A stretch of 64,000 nt of DNA, from NCBI GenBank assembly GCA_035709005.1, contig DASTFB010000031.1, positions 1-64,000 of the forward strand, read 5' to 3'. The notes below the pieces were generated by a model, which was not told the DNA's origin, ran no database searches, and was given only the letters and a program-made list of their open reading frames with translations. Within the stretch, counting starts at the first letter, position 1. Every line of letters begins with the position of its first letter. This DNA is from Candidatus Methylomirabilota bacterium (lineage in GTDB: Bacteria; Methylomirabilota; Methylomirabilia; Rokubacteriales; CSP1-6). This document shows, in pieces, positions 26,814 through 35,715 of this stretch. The position numbers and the translations under genes are program-made.

Positions 26814-28778
26814 ATGTCGATTCGGTTTTTGAGAGCAAAGCACGTCGTCGTCGTTGCAGCATCTCTCACCGCTGTTCTGGCCCTCTCCCTCGTCGGGTTC
26901 CTGGCTGGCGGCACGTCTGTGGACAGGAAGGCGCTCGGCATCGGCAGCCCGAAGACGCTGACGATGCGCTACGAGCAGTGGCAAGCGGCGTACACCCGGA
27001 ACGGTGGAGCCGATACGCTCATCGTGCCGCTCGGCTCGGCCAAGATGGGCGTCCGGGCGTCGAGCCCCGGCCACGGCCGGGCGACGCTCGACCTCAAGAG
27101 CGGACATCTCTGGGTTGAAGTCCAGGGACTGCCCTCCGACGACGCGCTGGAGCTCTGGCTCGTCCATGCCCGCCCGAGCGGTGAGCGGACATTTCACGCC
27201 GGGACGTTCGTCTACGAATTCGACCGACACGTCCTCGATCGTCGCCTGGACCTGGGCGCGCTCCAGGGTTTCGAGATCGATCGCATCGCCGTGACACCGC
27301 GTGGCGCCTCGCCGGCCACGCCGCTTCTCGCCGGCGCGCCGTCCCTGTTCCAGCGGCTCTATCATCGGGCGGGCCTGCGCTCGAACGGTGGTCTGTACTA
27401 CGCCGAGGAGCGGCTGGGCGGCGGCTCGGCGCCCGCCAGCGTGAGCCCGTTCGCGCTGCTGGTGCCCGCCCCCGCCTACGCGGCGACGCCCAGCCCCGAA
27501 GCGCTGCTGGCCACCATGATCGACGAGGGCGAGCGTCTCTTCTTCGAGGAGACTTTCGAGGGCAATGGCCGAACCTGCGGCACCTGCCACCGCGCCGAGC
27601 GGAACTTCACCATCGACGCGGCCTTCATCGCCACGCTGCCCCCGAACGATCCCCTCTTCGTCGCCGAGTTCAATCCGGATCTGGCGGCGAACTTCGAGAA
27701 CCCGACGCTGATGCGCGAACACGGGCTGATTCTCGAGAACGTCGACGGCACCGACGATCTGGCGAACAAGTTCACCATGCGCAGCGTCCCCCACACGCTG
27801 TCGCTGCTGACATCGACCTCGTCGTCGTTCGCGAGCCCGTTCGGCCCCCCCTTCAACCGGACGGGGTGGTCCGGCGACGGCGCGCCGGGCGCCGGGACCC
27901 TGCGGGACTTCGCCACCGGCGCGGTCACGCAGCACTTCACCAAGACGCTGAGCCGGATCCCGGGCGTGGACTTCCGGCTGCCTACCGAGGACGAGCTCAA
28001 CGCGATGGAAGCGTTCCAGTTCTCGCTGGGCCGCTTCGAAGACCCCGATCTGGAGCAGCTTCGGCCCCGGCTCCGCAGCGACGTCGCGCGCCGGGGCCTG
28101 GACCTCTTCACGGGCGACGGACAGTGCAGCACCTGCCACTTCAACGCCGGCGCCACCGCAAGCTTCTCTCCGGGGATCAACCGCAACTTCGACACCGGAG
28201 TCGAGACGCTCTCCCTGGCCACCGTCCCCCGAGACGGGGGCCTCGGCACCGAGTTCAACGCCGCGATCAATGCGTTTGGGGACGGCACCTTCAATACGCC
28301 GCCGCTCGTCGAGGCGGCCGACACCGGGCCGTTCTTCCACAACAACGCCGTGGACACGATCGAGGAGGCCGTCGCGTTCTATACGACCCCGGCCTTCGGC
28401 AACTCCCCCAGTGGGGCCTTCACCGGCGGCGCCATCGATCTGAGCACCTCCGAGATCGAGGCCATCGCGGTCTTCCTGCGCGTCATCAACGCCGACTTCA
28501 ACATCGACGAGGCGAAAAAGTACGAGAGCACGGCGCTCTGGACGGGGTCGTATTCCGAGGCCTCGCGCCTGCTCCAGCTTGCCGGCCACGAGATCGACGA
28601 CGCCGTCCGCGTCCTGTCCGAGCGCGGGCTGCACCTGGATGCCGTGATACGGTTGCGGACGTCGAAGACCCTGCTCGACTTCGCCGCGGCGACCCGGTTC
28701 GCCGCCATTCGCAACAGCCTGATCAACTCGGCGATCGCCCAGCAAGATACCGCGAAGAACTTGCTGATCGCGCCCTGA
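26814..28778 (+). CDS. Di-heme cytochrome c peroxidase-like protein with N-terminal extra domain
   Basis: A 654-residue exported protein with an N-terminal hydrophobic anchor or signal (VVVVAASLTAVLALSLVGFL). Two heme c sites are present: CGTCH at residues 255-259 and CSTCH at 438-442, the layout of CcpA/MauG-type di-heme peroxidases. These reduce peroxide or oxidise a partner in the periplasm. Residues of about 40-200 form an extra domain (GRATLDLKSGHLWVEVQGLP, ELWLVHARPSGERTFHAG) that resembles RskA-like anti-sigma C-terminal domains, an unusual partner for a peroxidase. The C-terminal 100 residues are helical. GAGGAGG precedes the ATG. Confidence 0.88.
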   Translation: MSIRFLRAKHVVVVAASLTAVLALSLVGFLAGGTSVDRKALGIGSPKTLTMRYEQWQAAYTRNGGADTLIVPLGSAKMGVRASSPGHGRATLDLKSGHLWVEVQGLPSDDALELWLVHARPSGERTFHAGTFVYEFDRHVLDRRLDLGALQGFEIDRIAVTPRGASPATPLLAGAPSLFQRLYHRAGLRSNGGLYYAEERLGGGSAPASVSPFALLVPAPAYAATPSPEALLATMIDEGERLFFEETFEGNGRTCGTCHRAERNFTIDAAFIATLPPNDPLFVAEFNPDLAANFENPTLMREHGLILENVDGTDDLANKFTMRSVPHTLSLLTSTSSSFASPFGPPFNRTGWSGDGAPGAGTLRDFATGAVTQHFTKTLSRIPGVDFRLPTEDELNAMEAFQFSLGRFEDPDLEQLRPRLRSDVARRGLDLFTGDGQCSTCHFNAGATASFSPGINRNFDTGVETLSLATVPRDGGLGTEFNAAINAFGDGTFNTPPLVEAADTGPFFHNNAVDTIEEAVAFYTTPAFGNSPSGAFTGGAIDLSTSEIEAIAVFLRVINADFNIDEAKKYESTALWTGSYSEASRLLQLAGHEIDDAVRVLSERGLHLDAVIRLRTSKTLLDFAAATRFAAIRNSLINSAIAQQDTAKNLLIAP

Positions 28779-28786
28779 CCTCGAGC

Positions 28787-28824
28787 CTCACACGCCCTCG
28801 TTGCCCGCGGCGAGGGCGTGTGAG
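28787..28824. terminator. Hairpin after the di-heme peroxidase gene
   Basis: A perfect 14-bp stem (CTCACACGCCCTCG and its complement) with a 10-base loop, 9 bases after the stop codon. It is followed by ATCCTTCCC rather than a long T tract. It probably ends the peroxidase transcript. Confidence 0.6.
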
Positions 28825-28839
28825 ATCCTTCCCACTGTG

Positions 28840-29508
28840 ATGCTCCGCGTGGCGCTCATCGTGCTGGCGCTGCTCGTCGCCGTCCCCGCCCCCTCATCGG
28901 CCGGCGGGCGCGGTTTCGGGCGGGGCGGCAGTCCGACATCGCACGGTGGCGGCTTCAAATCCGCGCACATCGGTGGCTTCAAGTCCGGGCGCGCGTTCGC
29001 CGCGCGGCCCTTCCACCATGCGACGCGGAGCGTGTTCCCCCGCCCGGTCGATCCGTGGAAGTTCTGGGGCGCCAAGCACGTTCATCGCCCGTTCTTCAAG
29101 TCGCCGTTCATCAGCTCCGGCGTGGTGCTCGGCGGCGGGACGACGGTGGTGTACGCGCCTCCCGTCGTCTATGCGCCGTCCGAGACCGTGGTCTACTCGC
29201 CGCCGGCCGCCGTCTACACGCCGCCGCCGATGCCGACGGTCGTCGAATATCCGACCGGCCGGTACGAGCTGCGCGGCGACGGAATCACCACGGCGTATCA
29301 CTGGGTGTGGATCCCCAAGCCGCCCCCGGCGCCGCCAGCGCCCCCCGAAGCCGCCCCCGAGCCCGATCAGTCGCGCGCCCCCGAGCGCCAGGAGCGCGCC
29401 ATCGGCAAGATCTACCGATGGACCGATGACGAGGGCGTGACGACGTTCACCGACCGGTTGGAGAACGTCCCCGAGCGGTATCGCTCCCGAGTCGAGCCCA
29501 AGGCCTAG
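28840..29508 (+). CDS. Secreted Pro-rich protein with DUF4124-like C-terminus
   Basis: A 222-residue exported protein. The signal peptide ends PAPSSAGG. The next 60 residues are Gly/Phe/Lys-rich (GRGFGRGGSPTSHGGGFKS), followed by a Val/Tyr/Pro-rich stretch (VVYAPPVVYAPSETVVYSPP). The C-terminal 35 residues, IGKIYRWTDDEGVTTFTDR and RYRSRVEP, match the DUF4124 motif seen in many proteobacterial envelope proteins. It is likely surface- or wall-associated; no enzyme activity is visible. ATG at 28840 (or GTG 28837) has no convincing Shine-Dalgarno. Confidence 0.75.
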   Translation: MLRVALIVLALLVAVPAPSSAGGRGFGRGGSPTSHGGGFKSAHIGGFKSGRAFAARPFHHATRSVFPRPVDPWKFWGAKHVHRPFFKSPFISSGVVLGGGTTVVYAPPVVYAPSETVVYSPPAAVYTPPPMPTVVEYPTGRYELRGDGITTAYHWVWIPKPPPAPPAPPEAAPEPDQSRAPERQERAIGKIYRWTDDEGVTTFTDRLENVPERYRSRVEPKA

Positions 29509-29520
29509 CTCACACCGCGC

Positions 29521-30231
29521 ATGTGCCTGCTGGCACTCTGGGTTGCCGGCCAACCTGCCGTGCCCCTGATCGTCGCCGCCAACCGCGACGAGTTCTTCGG
29601 TCGCCCCGCGGCCCCACCCACCGCCCTCGAGCCCGGAATCGTCGCGGGACGGGATCTGCAGGCCGGAGGGACCTGGCTGGGGGTGAATCGTCACGGCCTG
29701 TTCGCGGCGGTCACCAATCGCCGCCAGCCCGAGCGCACGCCGACCAGCCTCTCGCGCGGCGTGCTCGCGCTGGAGGCCCTCCGTTGCCGCACCGTCGCCG
29801 AGGTCGAAGCGCTCCTGAGCACGCGGACGGCCGAGCACGCCCTGGCCGGGTTCAACCTGGTGGTCGTGAACGACGGGGCCGGCGTGTGCTTCCACTGGGA
29901 CGGCACGCTTCGGCCCGTGCGCTTCGGCGCCGGCCTGCACGTCGTCTCGAACAACCGGGACCTCGACGACCCGGCGATGCCGGAAAAGCGCATCGTCGAC
30001 GGCTTCAGCGCCGCCCGGGCCGGGCGGCCGGACGAGACCGCGCTTCAGGAATTGCTGCGGTCCCACGAGGGAGACCCCCCGATCTGCAAGCACAACGAGC
30101 GCTACGGCACCGTCTCGTCCACGATCTACGTGGAGCGCCGGGACGAGCCCCGGCTGCTCTACGCCGACGGCGGCCCGTGCCGGCGGCCGTTCGTTGACTA
30201 CTCTGCTCTGCTGGCCCACCTCCGGAGCTAG
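29521..30231 (+). CDS. NRDE family protein (TANGO2-like)
   Basis: A 236-residue protein of the NRDE/TANGO2 family, named for the conserved Asn-Arg-Asp-Glu seen here in VAANRDEFFGRPA after the N-terminal MCLLALW. Other family marks are GRDLQAGGTWLGVNRHGLFA, AVTNRR and the late HNERYGTVSSTIY. Cys2 immediately after Met is the probable N-terminal nucleophile. Its molecular role is debated; eukaryotic TANGO2 has been linked to heme and lipid handling. No Shine-Dalgarno precedes the ATG, which lies 12 bases after the preceding stop. Confidence 0.9.
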   Translation: MCLLALWVAGQPAVPLIVAANRDEFFGRPAAPPTALEPGIVAGRDLQAGGTWLGVNRHGLFAAVTNRRQPERTPTSLSRGVLALEALRCRTVAEVEALLSTRTAEHALAGFNLVVVNDGAGVCFHWDGTLRPVRFGAGLHVVSNNRDLDDPAMPEKRIVDGFSAARAGRPDETALQELLRSHEGDPPICKHNERYGTVSSTIYVERRDEPRLLYADGGPCRRPFVDYSALLAHLRS

Positions 30232-30251
30232 AATCACGGCGCCCCCGCGTC

Positions 30252-30257
30252 GATAAT
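30252..30257 (+). promoter_or_regulatory. GATAAT -10 element abutting the desaturase-like gene
   Basis: GATAAT ends 6 bases before ATG 30264 and no Shine-Dalgarno is present. No good -35 is visible. The arrangement matches the other leaderless-type starts in this window. Confidence 0.3.
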
Positions 30258-30263
30258 GGCCCC

Positions 30264-31883
30264 ATGGCGGGCCGGTCCTCGCAGTACGACGCGATCATCG
30301 TGGGAGCCGGCCACAACGGGCTGGTGACGGCGGCGTACCTGGCCCGGGCGGGCCTGCGCGTGCTCGTGCTGGAGCGCCGCTACGTGGTGGGCGGCGCCTG
30401 CGTCACCGAAGAAACGTTTCCCGGCTTCAAGGTCTCCACCGCCGCCTACGTGAACAGCCTGTTCCGCAAGGAGATCGTGCGCGACCTCCGGCTGGCCGAG
30501 CACGGCTACCAGGTCCTGGCCCGTCAGCCGTCCTCCTTCACGCCGTACCCGGACGGACGCTCGCTGACGCTGGGGCCCGATCCCGCCCGCACCCACCGGG
30601 AGATCGCCAAGTTCAGCGCCCGGGACGCCGAGCGGTATCCGCAATACGAGGCGATGCTGGAGCGGGTCGCCGCCGTCGTCGAGCCGACCATCACCATGAT
30701 CCCGCCGGACGTGCTGCACCCCGGCCTGGCCGACCTCGCCAGGCTCTTTTCGCTCGGGCGCGCGTTTCGGCGGCTGGGGACCGGGTCCGGAGAAGCCGTG
30801 GAGATACTGACCGGCGCCGCGCGGCCCATCCTCGACCGCTGGTTCGAGTCCGAGCAGCTCAAATCCACGCTGGCCACCGACGCCGTCATCGGCATGATGG
30901 CGAGCCCCTCGATGCCGGGCACCGCCTACGTGCTGTTCCACCACGTCATGGGCGAGACCGACGGCAAGCGCGGCGTCTGGGGCTACGTGCGGGGCGGCAT
31001 GGGCGGCCTCACCCAGGCGCTGGCCGCGGCGGCCCGACGCTTCGGCGCCGAGATCCGCTGCGAGGCCGAGGTGGCGAGCATCCTGGTGCGGGACGGCCGC
31101 GTCACCGGCGTCGCCCTGACCGGGGGCGACGAGTTCAGCGCGCCGGTCGTGGCCAGCAATGCCGACGCCCGCGTGACGTTCACCCGGCTGCTCGATCCCA
31201 AGCTCCTGCCGCCGGAGTTCGTGGAGGCGGTGGGGCGGATCAGCTACGAGAGCGCCTCCGCCAAGATCAACGTGGCCCTGGCCGCGCTGCCCAGCTTCAG
31301 CGCCTGTCCGGGAACCTCCCCGGGCCCGCAGCACCGGGGCACCATCCACATCTGCCCCGACCAGGACTTCATCGAGCGCGCCTACGACGACGCCAAGTAC
31401 GGGCGGCCGTCGGCGCGTCCCATTCTGGAGATCACGCTGCCGTCCGTGGTGGACCCGACGGTGGCGCCGCCGGGTCGGCACCTCATGTCCATCTTCGTGC
31501 AGTATGCGCCCTATACCCTGCGCGACGGGCATTGGGACGCGTTGAGGGAGCCCTTCGCCGATCGCTGCTTCGATCTGCTCGACGAGTACGCCCCCAACTT
31601 CAAGCGGTCCGTGCAGGCGCGCCAGGTGCTCACGCCCCTGGACCTCGAGCGCACCTTCGGGCTGACCGGCGGCAACATCTTCCAGGGCGCCATGACTCCC
31701 GGCCAGCTGTTCTCCTTCCGCCCCGTACCCGGCTACGCGGGGTATCGCACGCCGCTGGGCGGTCTGTTTCTCTGCGGGGCTGCCGCCCATCCCGGCGGGG
31801 GCGTCATCGGCGCCGCCGGGCTGAACGCGGCCCGGGTGATCCTGGGCCGGCGCCGCTTTCGAGCGGTCGCCTCGAGGAGCTGA
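30264..31883 (+). CDS. Phytoene desaturase-like FAD-dependent oxidoreductase
   Basis: A 539-residue flavoprotein of the CrtI/RetSat/PYROXD2 branch. The FAD motif is GAGHNG at residues 14-19, then VLERRYVVGGACVTEE. The C-terminal FAD segment has YRTPLGGLFLCGAAAHPGGG followed by GAAGLNAARV, diagnostic of the family. RGGMGGLTQALAAAARRFGA is also typical. No other carotenoid genes (crtB, crtE) are nearby, so a role in carotenoids is unsupported; related proteins reduce or dehydrogenate other polyenes or lipids. The LLM gene starts 5 bases after its stop, so they are cotranscribed. Confidence 0.9.
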   Translation: MAGRSSQYDAIIVGAGHNGLVTAAYLARAGLRVLVLERRYVVGGACVTEETFPGFKVSTAAYVNSLFRKEIVRDLRLAEHGYQVLARQPSSFTPYPDGRSLTLGPDPARTHREIAKFSARDAERYPQYEAMLERVAAVVEPTITMIPPDVLHPGLADLARLFSLGRAFRRLGTGSGEAVEILTGAARPILDRWFESEQLKSTLATDAVIGMMASPSMPGTAYVLFHHVMGETDGKRGVWGYVRGGMGGLTQALAAAARRFGAEIRCEAEVASILVRDGRVTGVALTGGDEFSAPVVASNADARVTFTRLLDPKLLPPEFVEAVGRISYESASAKINVALAALPSFSACPGTSPGPQHRGTIHICPDQDFIERAYDDAKYGRPSARPILEITLPSVVDPTVAPPGRHLMSIFVQYAPYTLRDGHWDALREPFADRCFDLLDEYAPNFKRSVQARQVLTPLDLERTFGLTGGNIFQGAMTPGQLFSFRPVPGYAGYRTPLGGLFLCGAAAHPGGGVIGAAGLNAARVILGRRRFRAVASRS

Positions 31884-31888
31884 GGGCC

Positions 31889-32839
31889 GTGCGGTTGGGC
31901 GTGCTGCTTCCGACGCGTGGCGTGGTCATGCAGTCGGCTCGCCGGCCACCCGTGGAGGACTGCTGGGCGATGGCCCGGCTGGCCGACCAGGCCGGCTACG
32001 ACGCGGTGTGGGTCGGCGACAGCGTCGTGGCCAAGCCGCGGCTCGAGCCGCTGACGACGCTGGCCTACCTGGCCGGCATCACCACGAAGGTCCGCCTGGG
32101 CACGGCGGTGCTGCTCCCCGCCCTGCGCCACCCCGTCGTCCTGGCCCATCAGATCGCCAACACCGACCAGATCTCGCGGGGCCGCCTGGTGCTCGGGCTC
32201 GGTGTGGGCTGGAGCCTGCCGTCTGCCGAGCGCGAGTGGGCCGCGTGCGGAGCCGACCACAAGCGGCGGGTTCGCCGCCTGGAGGAGCACGTCGAGATGT
32301 GGCGGGAGCTCTGGCGAGGCGAGCCGGTGACCTATCGCGCCGGTGACGTCGACCTGGCCGCGCACACCATCGGTCCGCTCCCCTGGCGTCCGGAGGGGCC
32401 GCCCGTGCTGATCACCGCGGGCAACCGCGGCGAGATGCTGGCCGCCCAGTTCGAGCGCTTCGCCCGCCTGGGGGACGGCATCATCACGACCTACGTGCAC
32501 GCCGAAGAGTGCCGCATCGTCCGCGAGCGGGCCGACGAGGCCCTGGCCCGGCACGGCCGAACGAAGAGCCAGTTTCCGCTCTGCGTGTACACGACGGTGC
32601 GGTTGGAGGACGACGTCCGCACGGCCGAGCGGGTCACCACCGAATTCCTGGCCGCCTACTACGGCGGGGGCGTCCACTCGCGGGGCACCATGGGCCTCGG
32701 CCCACCCGGCGCGGTTTTGGAGGCGCTCGGCCGCTACGCCGACGCCGGGGTCACCGACCTCTGCATCCGTTTCGTGGGCGACGACCAGCGGGCGCAGCTC
32801 GAGCGCTTCACGGCCGACGTGTTACCCGCGCTAGCGTAG
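31889..32839 (+). CDS. LLM-class flavin/F420-dependent oxidoreductase
   Basis: A 316-residue luciferase-like TIM barrel. VRLGVLLPTRG opens the barrel, followed by ADQAGYDAVWVGDSVVAKPR, KVRLGTAVLLPALRHPV and GRLVLGLGVGWSLPSAEREW, all typical of F420- or FMN-dependent members. GTG at 31889 is chosen by homology to the start of the family; GAGGAG lies upstream inside the previous gene's end. The open frame extends far upstream but there is antisense-like. The stop overlaps by 9 bases the stop region of a convergent hydrolase gene. Confidence 0.88.
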   Translation: MRLGVLLPTRGVVMQSARRPPVEDCWAMARLADQAGYDAVWVGDSVVAKPRLEPLTTLAYLAGITTKVRLGTAVLLPALRHPVVLAHQIANTDQISRGRLVLGLGVGWSLPSAEREWAACGADHKRRVRRLEEHVEMWRELWRGEPVTYRAGDVDLAAHTIGPLPWRPEGPPVLITAGNRGEMLAAQFERFARLGDGIITTYVHAEECRIVRERADEALARHGRTKSQFPLCVYTTVRLEDDVRTAERVTTEFLAAYYGGGVHSRGTMGLGPPGAVLEALGRYADAGVTDLCIRFVGDDQRAQLERFTADVLPALA

Positions 32840-33574
32840 ATACTTGTCGAACCAGGCGAAGACTTTCTTCCAGCCGTCCACCGCCGCGTGCTGGCGGTAC
32901 TGCGGACGGTCCACGGCGAAGAACGCATGCCCGGCGTTCTCGTACATGTGGAACTCGTGCGTCTTGCCGAATTTCTGAAGCGCCTGCTCCGTCTGCTTCA
33001 CGTCGTCCGGCGACGGGCGCGTGTCCTCGATGCCGAACAGCCCGAGCAGCGGCACCTTCAGGTCTTGCGTGAAGTCGATGGGCGCGACGGGCTGGCGCGG
33101 GGTCAGCTCCTCGGGTTTGGCCACCACGCCGCCGCCGTAGCAGTCGATGGCCGCGTCGAGGCCCCGCAGCGTGCAGGCGGCCAGGTAGGCCTGGCGGCCG
33201 CCCGAGCAGTAGCCGATGACGCCGACCTTGCCGTTGAGGTACGGCAGGGCGCGGAGATAGTCGATGGCGCCCTGGACGTCGCCCATCGTGCGATCGTCCG
33301 GCATCCCACCCGCGGCCCGGACGCTGGCGCTGTTCTCCTCCGGCGTCGCCTTGCCCTCGCGAACATGCAGGTTCGGGCAGAGGGCCACCAGGCCGTGATG
33401 GGCGAACCGCCGGGTGATCTCCTTGTTGGGCCCGTCCCAGCCGGGCATGTGGTGGATGACCACCACGCCGGGATAGGGACCGGCGCCGAACGGCCGGGCC
33501 AGGTACGCGTCGATCTGGTCGCCGCGGTGCCCGCGCATCAGGACCGTCTCCGCGAACAGCGCTTCGTAGGCCAT
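32831..33574 (-). CDS. Dienelactone hydrolase family protein (cytoplasmic)
   Basis: A 247-residue dienelactone-hydrolase-type enzyme without a signal peptide. The Cys nucleophile lies in VIGYCSGGRQ, the acid is probably in FGIEDTRPSPDD, and the His lies in ENAGHAFFAVDRP. The region VVVIHHMPGWDGPNKEI is the usual substrate-side loop. It is a paralogue of the Tat-signal form near 11 kb. AGGAGGA precedes the ATG. It follows the FAH-family gene on the minus strand by 13 bases, so the two form an operon, plausibly for consecutive hydrolytic steps. Confidence 0.9.
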   Translation of the reverse strand: MAYEALFAETVLMRGHRGDQIDAYLARPFGAGPYPGVVVIHHMPGWDGPNKEITRRFAHHGLVALCPNLHVREGKATPEENSASVRAAGGMPDDRTMGDVQGAIDYLRALPYLNGKVGVIGYCSGGRQAYLAACTLRGLDAAIDCYGGGVVAKPEELTPRQPVAPIDFTQDLKVPLLGLFGIEDTRPSPDDVKQTEQALQKFGKTHEFHMYENAGHAFFAVDRPQYRQHAAVDGWKKVFAWFDKYLR

Positions 33575-33587
33575 GGCGTTCGTCCTC

Positions 33588-34523
33588 CTAGCGCGGCGCC
33601 GGCGCGTACCGGCCGGTCAGCTGCGGCGTTTGCCCCTCCAGGCCCTTCTGCTGGCGGTCCAGCCGCGTCTCCCGGGCCCAGGTGCGCTTGAGCTCGTCGC
33701 GCACGTTGATGCGGAGCCGGCCCAGGCGCTCGATCTCCAGCTCGATCCGATCACCGTCCTGAAACGCGCTGAGGCCCCGATGGTTGGTCCCGGTGGCCAG
33801 AACGTCGCCCGGCTCCAGGGCGTGGATGGAGGTCACCCACTCGATGCACCGCGGAATCTTGTGGGCCATGTCGCTGGTGTTGAAGTTCTGCTTGACCTCA
33901 CCGTTCACGGACAGCCGGATCTGCAGCTTGTGAGGATCGGGCACTTCGTCGGCGGTGATCAGGTATGGGCCGAGGGGCGCGAAGGTATCGCGTGACTTCA
34001 TCTGGTAGAAGGTGTTGCCGGCCGGCGGCAGGCCGCGCGCCGAGCCGTCGATGAAGCTCGTGTAGCCGAAGACGTAGTCCATGGCCTGGGCGGCGCGCAC
34101 GTGCGAAGCCCGCTTGCCGATGATCACGGCCACCTCGGCTTCGCCCTCGAAGATGGTGGCCGGCACGTCGGGCAGCAGCATGGTGTCGTCGTCGCCGATG
34201 ACCGCGCTGGGCGACTTGAGGAACGCGTTGATCGGCGCCGGCTCGGTCCGCGTGCCGTCCTCCATGTAGTTCACGGCCATGGCCACGATGTTCGTGGGCC
34301 TGGGCAGCGGCGGTCGGATCCGGACGCGGCTCAGCGGCGCTCCCGTTCCGCGGGCGGCGGCCTCCTCCAGCCGCCGGCGATAGTCGGCGAACCGCTCGAT
34401 CAGTCCGCTGATGAGGTTGTGGGGGCCGGTGTGCGGCACGTCGGCCACCACGGACGAGACGTCCACCACCGCGTCGCCCTTGAGCACACCCAGCTTGAAA
34501 TCGTCGAAGAAGAGCAGCTTCAC
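33588..34523 (-). CDS. Fumarylacetoacetate hydrolase (FAH) family protein
   Basis: A 311-residue FAH-fold enzyme. These are Mg/Mn-dependent hydrolases, decarboxylases or hydratases acting on beta-diketo or oxo acids in aromatic catabolism. Motifs are the metal ligands in [16 protein letters not shown], the substrate region [34 protein letters not shown] and [17 protein letters not shown]. The specificity is not evident. GTG start preceded by AGGAGGG. Its first codon overlaps the end of a decayed acyltransferase frame on the same strand. Confidence 0.9.
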   Translation of the reverse strand: MKLLFFDDFKLGVLKGDAVVDVSSVVADVPHTGPHNLISGLIERFADYRRRLEEAAARGTGAPLSRVRIRPPLPRPTNIVAMAVNYMEDGTRTEPAPINAFLKSPSAVIGDDDTMLLPDVPATIFEGEAEVAVIIGKRASHVRAAQAMDYVFGYTSFIDGSARGLPPAGNTFYQMKSRDTFAPLGPYLITADEVPDPHKLQIRLSVNGEVKQNFNTSDMAHKIPRCIEWVTSIHALEPGDVLATGTNHRGLSAFQDGDRIELEIERLGRLRINVRDELKRTWARETRLDRQQKGLEGQTPQLTGRYAPAPR

Positions 34524-34849
34524 GGGTCCCTCCTGTCGGTTAAGGCCTCGCCGCCGTCAAAGCTTCTTACAGGTGACGCCGAGAGTAGTGCGTTCGGTGG
34601 AGCAAGACAAGCGGCGATGTAGAGCGCTCGATAGAGCACGAACGGCCCCGTCCACCGACGGTAGCCGGCCACGTCGACCAGCCACGCGCAGGCGGCCAGA
34701 CCGAGGGCGGCCGCCTGCCACTCGGCGTGGGTGAGCGGCCGGTACACGGCGCTCCAGGTGCCCGGGTTGTTCACGAGCACCATGGCCGCGATCGTGATGC
34801 CGCGAAAGGCGTCGAGCGAGCGGAGCCGGCTGGCCGGGTACGTCAGTGG
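34520..34849 (-). pseudogene. Internally deleted HGSNAT/DUF5009-type acyltransferase remnant
   Basis: An open frame without a usable start reads [20 protein letters not shown] then [17 protein letters not shown], the conserved N-terminus of heparan-alpha-glucosaminide N-acetyltransferase-like membrane acyltransferases (about 370 residues). It then jumps to [19 protein letters not shown] and [14 protein letters not shown], which resembles the last helices of the same family. The central eight or so helices, with the catalytic loop, are missing. The upstream end is a stop codon shared with the neighbouring gene. I read it as a pseudogene left by an internal deletion. Confidence 0.65.
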
Positions 34850-35515
34850 TCAGTCGATCGAGCGGTACAGGCGCTCGTCGTAGAGGCTGCCGCTCATGGG
34901 CAGGAGCTCCTCCCGAATCTTCTTCATGTGGGCGGACACGATGTGCGAGTCGAAGGCCTGCCGGTCCTTCCAGACCTCCACGAGTGTCATGTGGTTGTGC
35001 CGATTGCTCTGGGTCAGCGCGTCGTAGCGAATGCTGCCCGCCTCTCGGCGGCTCGTCTCGGCCAGATCCTTCACCAGCCCGACGCCCTTGTCTTTGCACG
35101 TGGGGATGATGTCGACGTGCGTCACCACGTAGAGCGCGTCCTTGCCCGCCGCAGTGGCCGGGCGATCGCCCACCGCCAGCGCGACGTGGGCGCGCTCGTC
35201 GTAGGCGGCGCTGAGGAGCGGCTGCAGCGACTCCCGGAACTTCCGGACAGACGCCGCCCCGGCGTGGCCCTGACGGGCCGTGGCATCCTGCCAGGCCTCG
35301 ACGATGGCGAAGTGGTTCACCCGTTCCCGCCGCTGGAGCGTGTCGAAGCGGAGATTCCCGGCGCCCTTGCGGCTGGCGTCACGGAGCTGCCTGAGCAACC
35401 CGCGCGCCTCGTCAACCGCCGAGGGAGTGACCTCGATGTACGTCACGACGTAGGCGGGACCGGTGTCCTGGGCGGGCGCGACGTTCACGATCCCCAGCGA
35501 CAAGCCGGTGGCCAC
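34850..35515 (-). CDS. Exported protein with two antibiotic-biosynthesis-monooxygenase (ABM) domains
   Basis: About 221 residues with two tandem ferredoxin-like ABM domains. The first (YVVTYIEVTPSAVDEARGLL, NHFAIVEAWQD) and second (YVVTHVDIIPTCKDKGVGLV, NHMTLVEVWKD) are clear duplicates. ABM domains act as cofactor-free monooxygenases or heme degraders, usually as dimers; a fused pair could form the dimer in one chain. The signal peptide RRLRLGWIVATGLSLGIVNV ends APAQD, but no ATG, GTG or TTG precedes its basic part. The GTG at 35515 given here cuts into the signal. The true start is uncertain, and the frame is open to 35911. Confidence 0.7.
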   Translation of the reverse strand: MATGLSLGIVNVAPAQDTGPAYVVTYIEVTPSAVDEARGLLRQLRDASRKGAGNLRFDTLQRRERVNHFAIVEAWQDATARQGHAGAASVRKFRESLQPLLSAAYDERAHVALAVGDRPATAAGKDALYVVTHVDIIPTCKDKGVGLVKDLAETSRREAGSIRYDALTQSNRHNHMTLVEVWKDRQAFDSHIVSAHMKKIREELLPMSGSLYDERLYRSID

Positions 35516-35658
35516 GATCCAACCGAGCCGAAGACGACGTGCGCGTTCCTTGCGTGCTCCTCTCGGGCGTGCGGCCCGACGTCGAGACGGTGCCGGGACA
35601 TGCCCGTCTATACCGTGCAGGCCCGCGGGGGTCAAGGCGGACGGGCGCCGAGCGCGAC

Positions 35659-35688
35659 TGGACAACGCCGCGCGCGCCCGCCTATCCT
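35659..35688 (+). promoter_or_regulatory. Predicted promoter of the LLM gene at 35.7 kb
   Basis: TGGACA and TATCCT are separated by 18 bases. TATCCT ends 12 bases before the possible GTG start at 35701 and 27 before ATG 35716. Confidence 0.4.
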
Positions 35689-35715
35689 CCCGGCAGCGAG
35701 GTGCCGGCATACGCG

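Noticed and set aside
26538-28745. 735-codon open frame opposite the di-heme peroxidase
   Set aside because: The plus strand has two CxxCH sites and a signal peptide; the antisense frame has no recognisable features.
30264-31883. Assignment of the desaturase-like gene as crtI
   Set aside because: The FAD motifs fit the superfamily, but no phytoene synthase or other carotenoid gene is nearby and RetSat/PYROXD2-like proteins share the same motifs.
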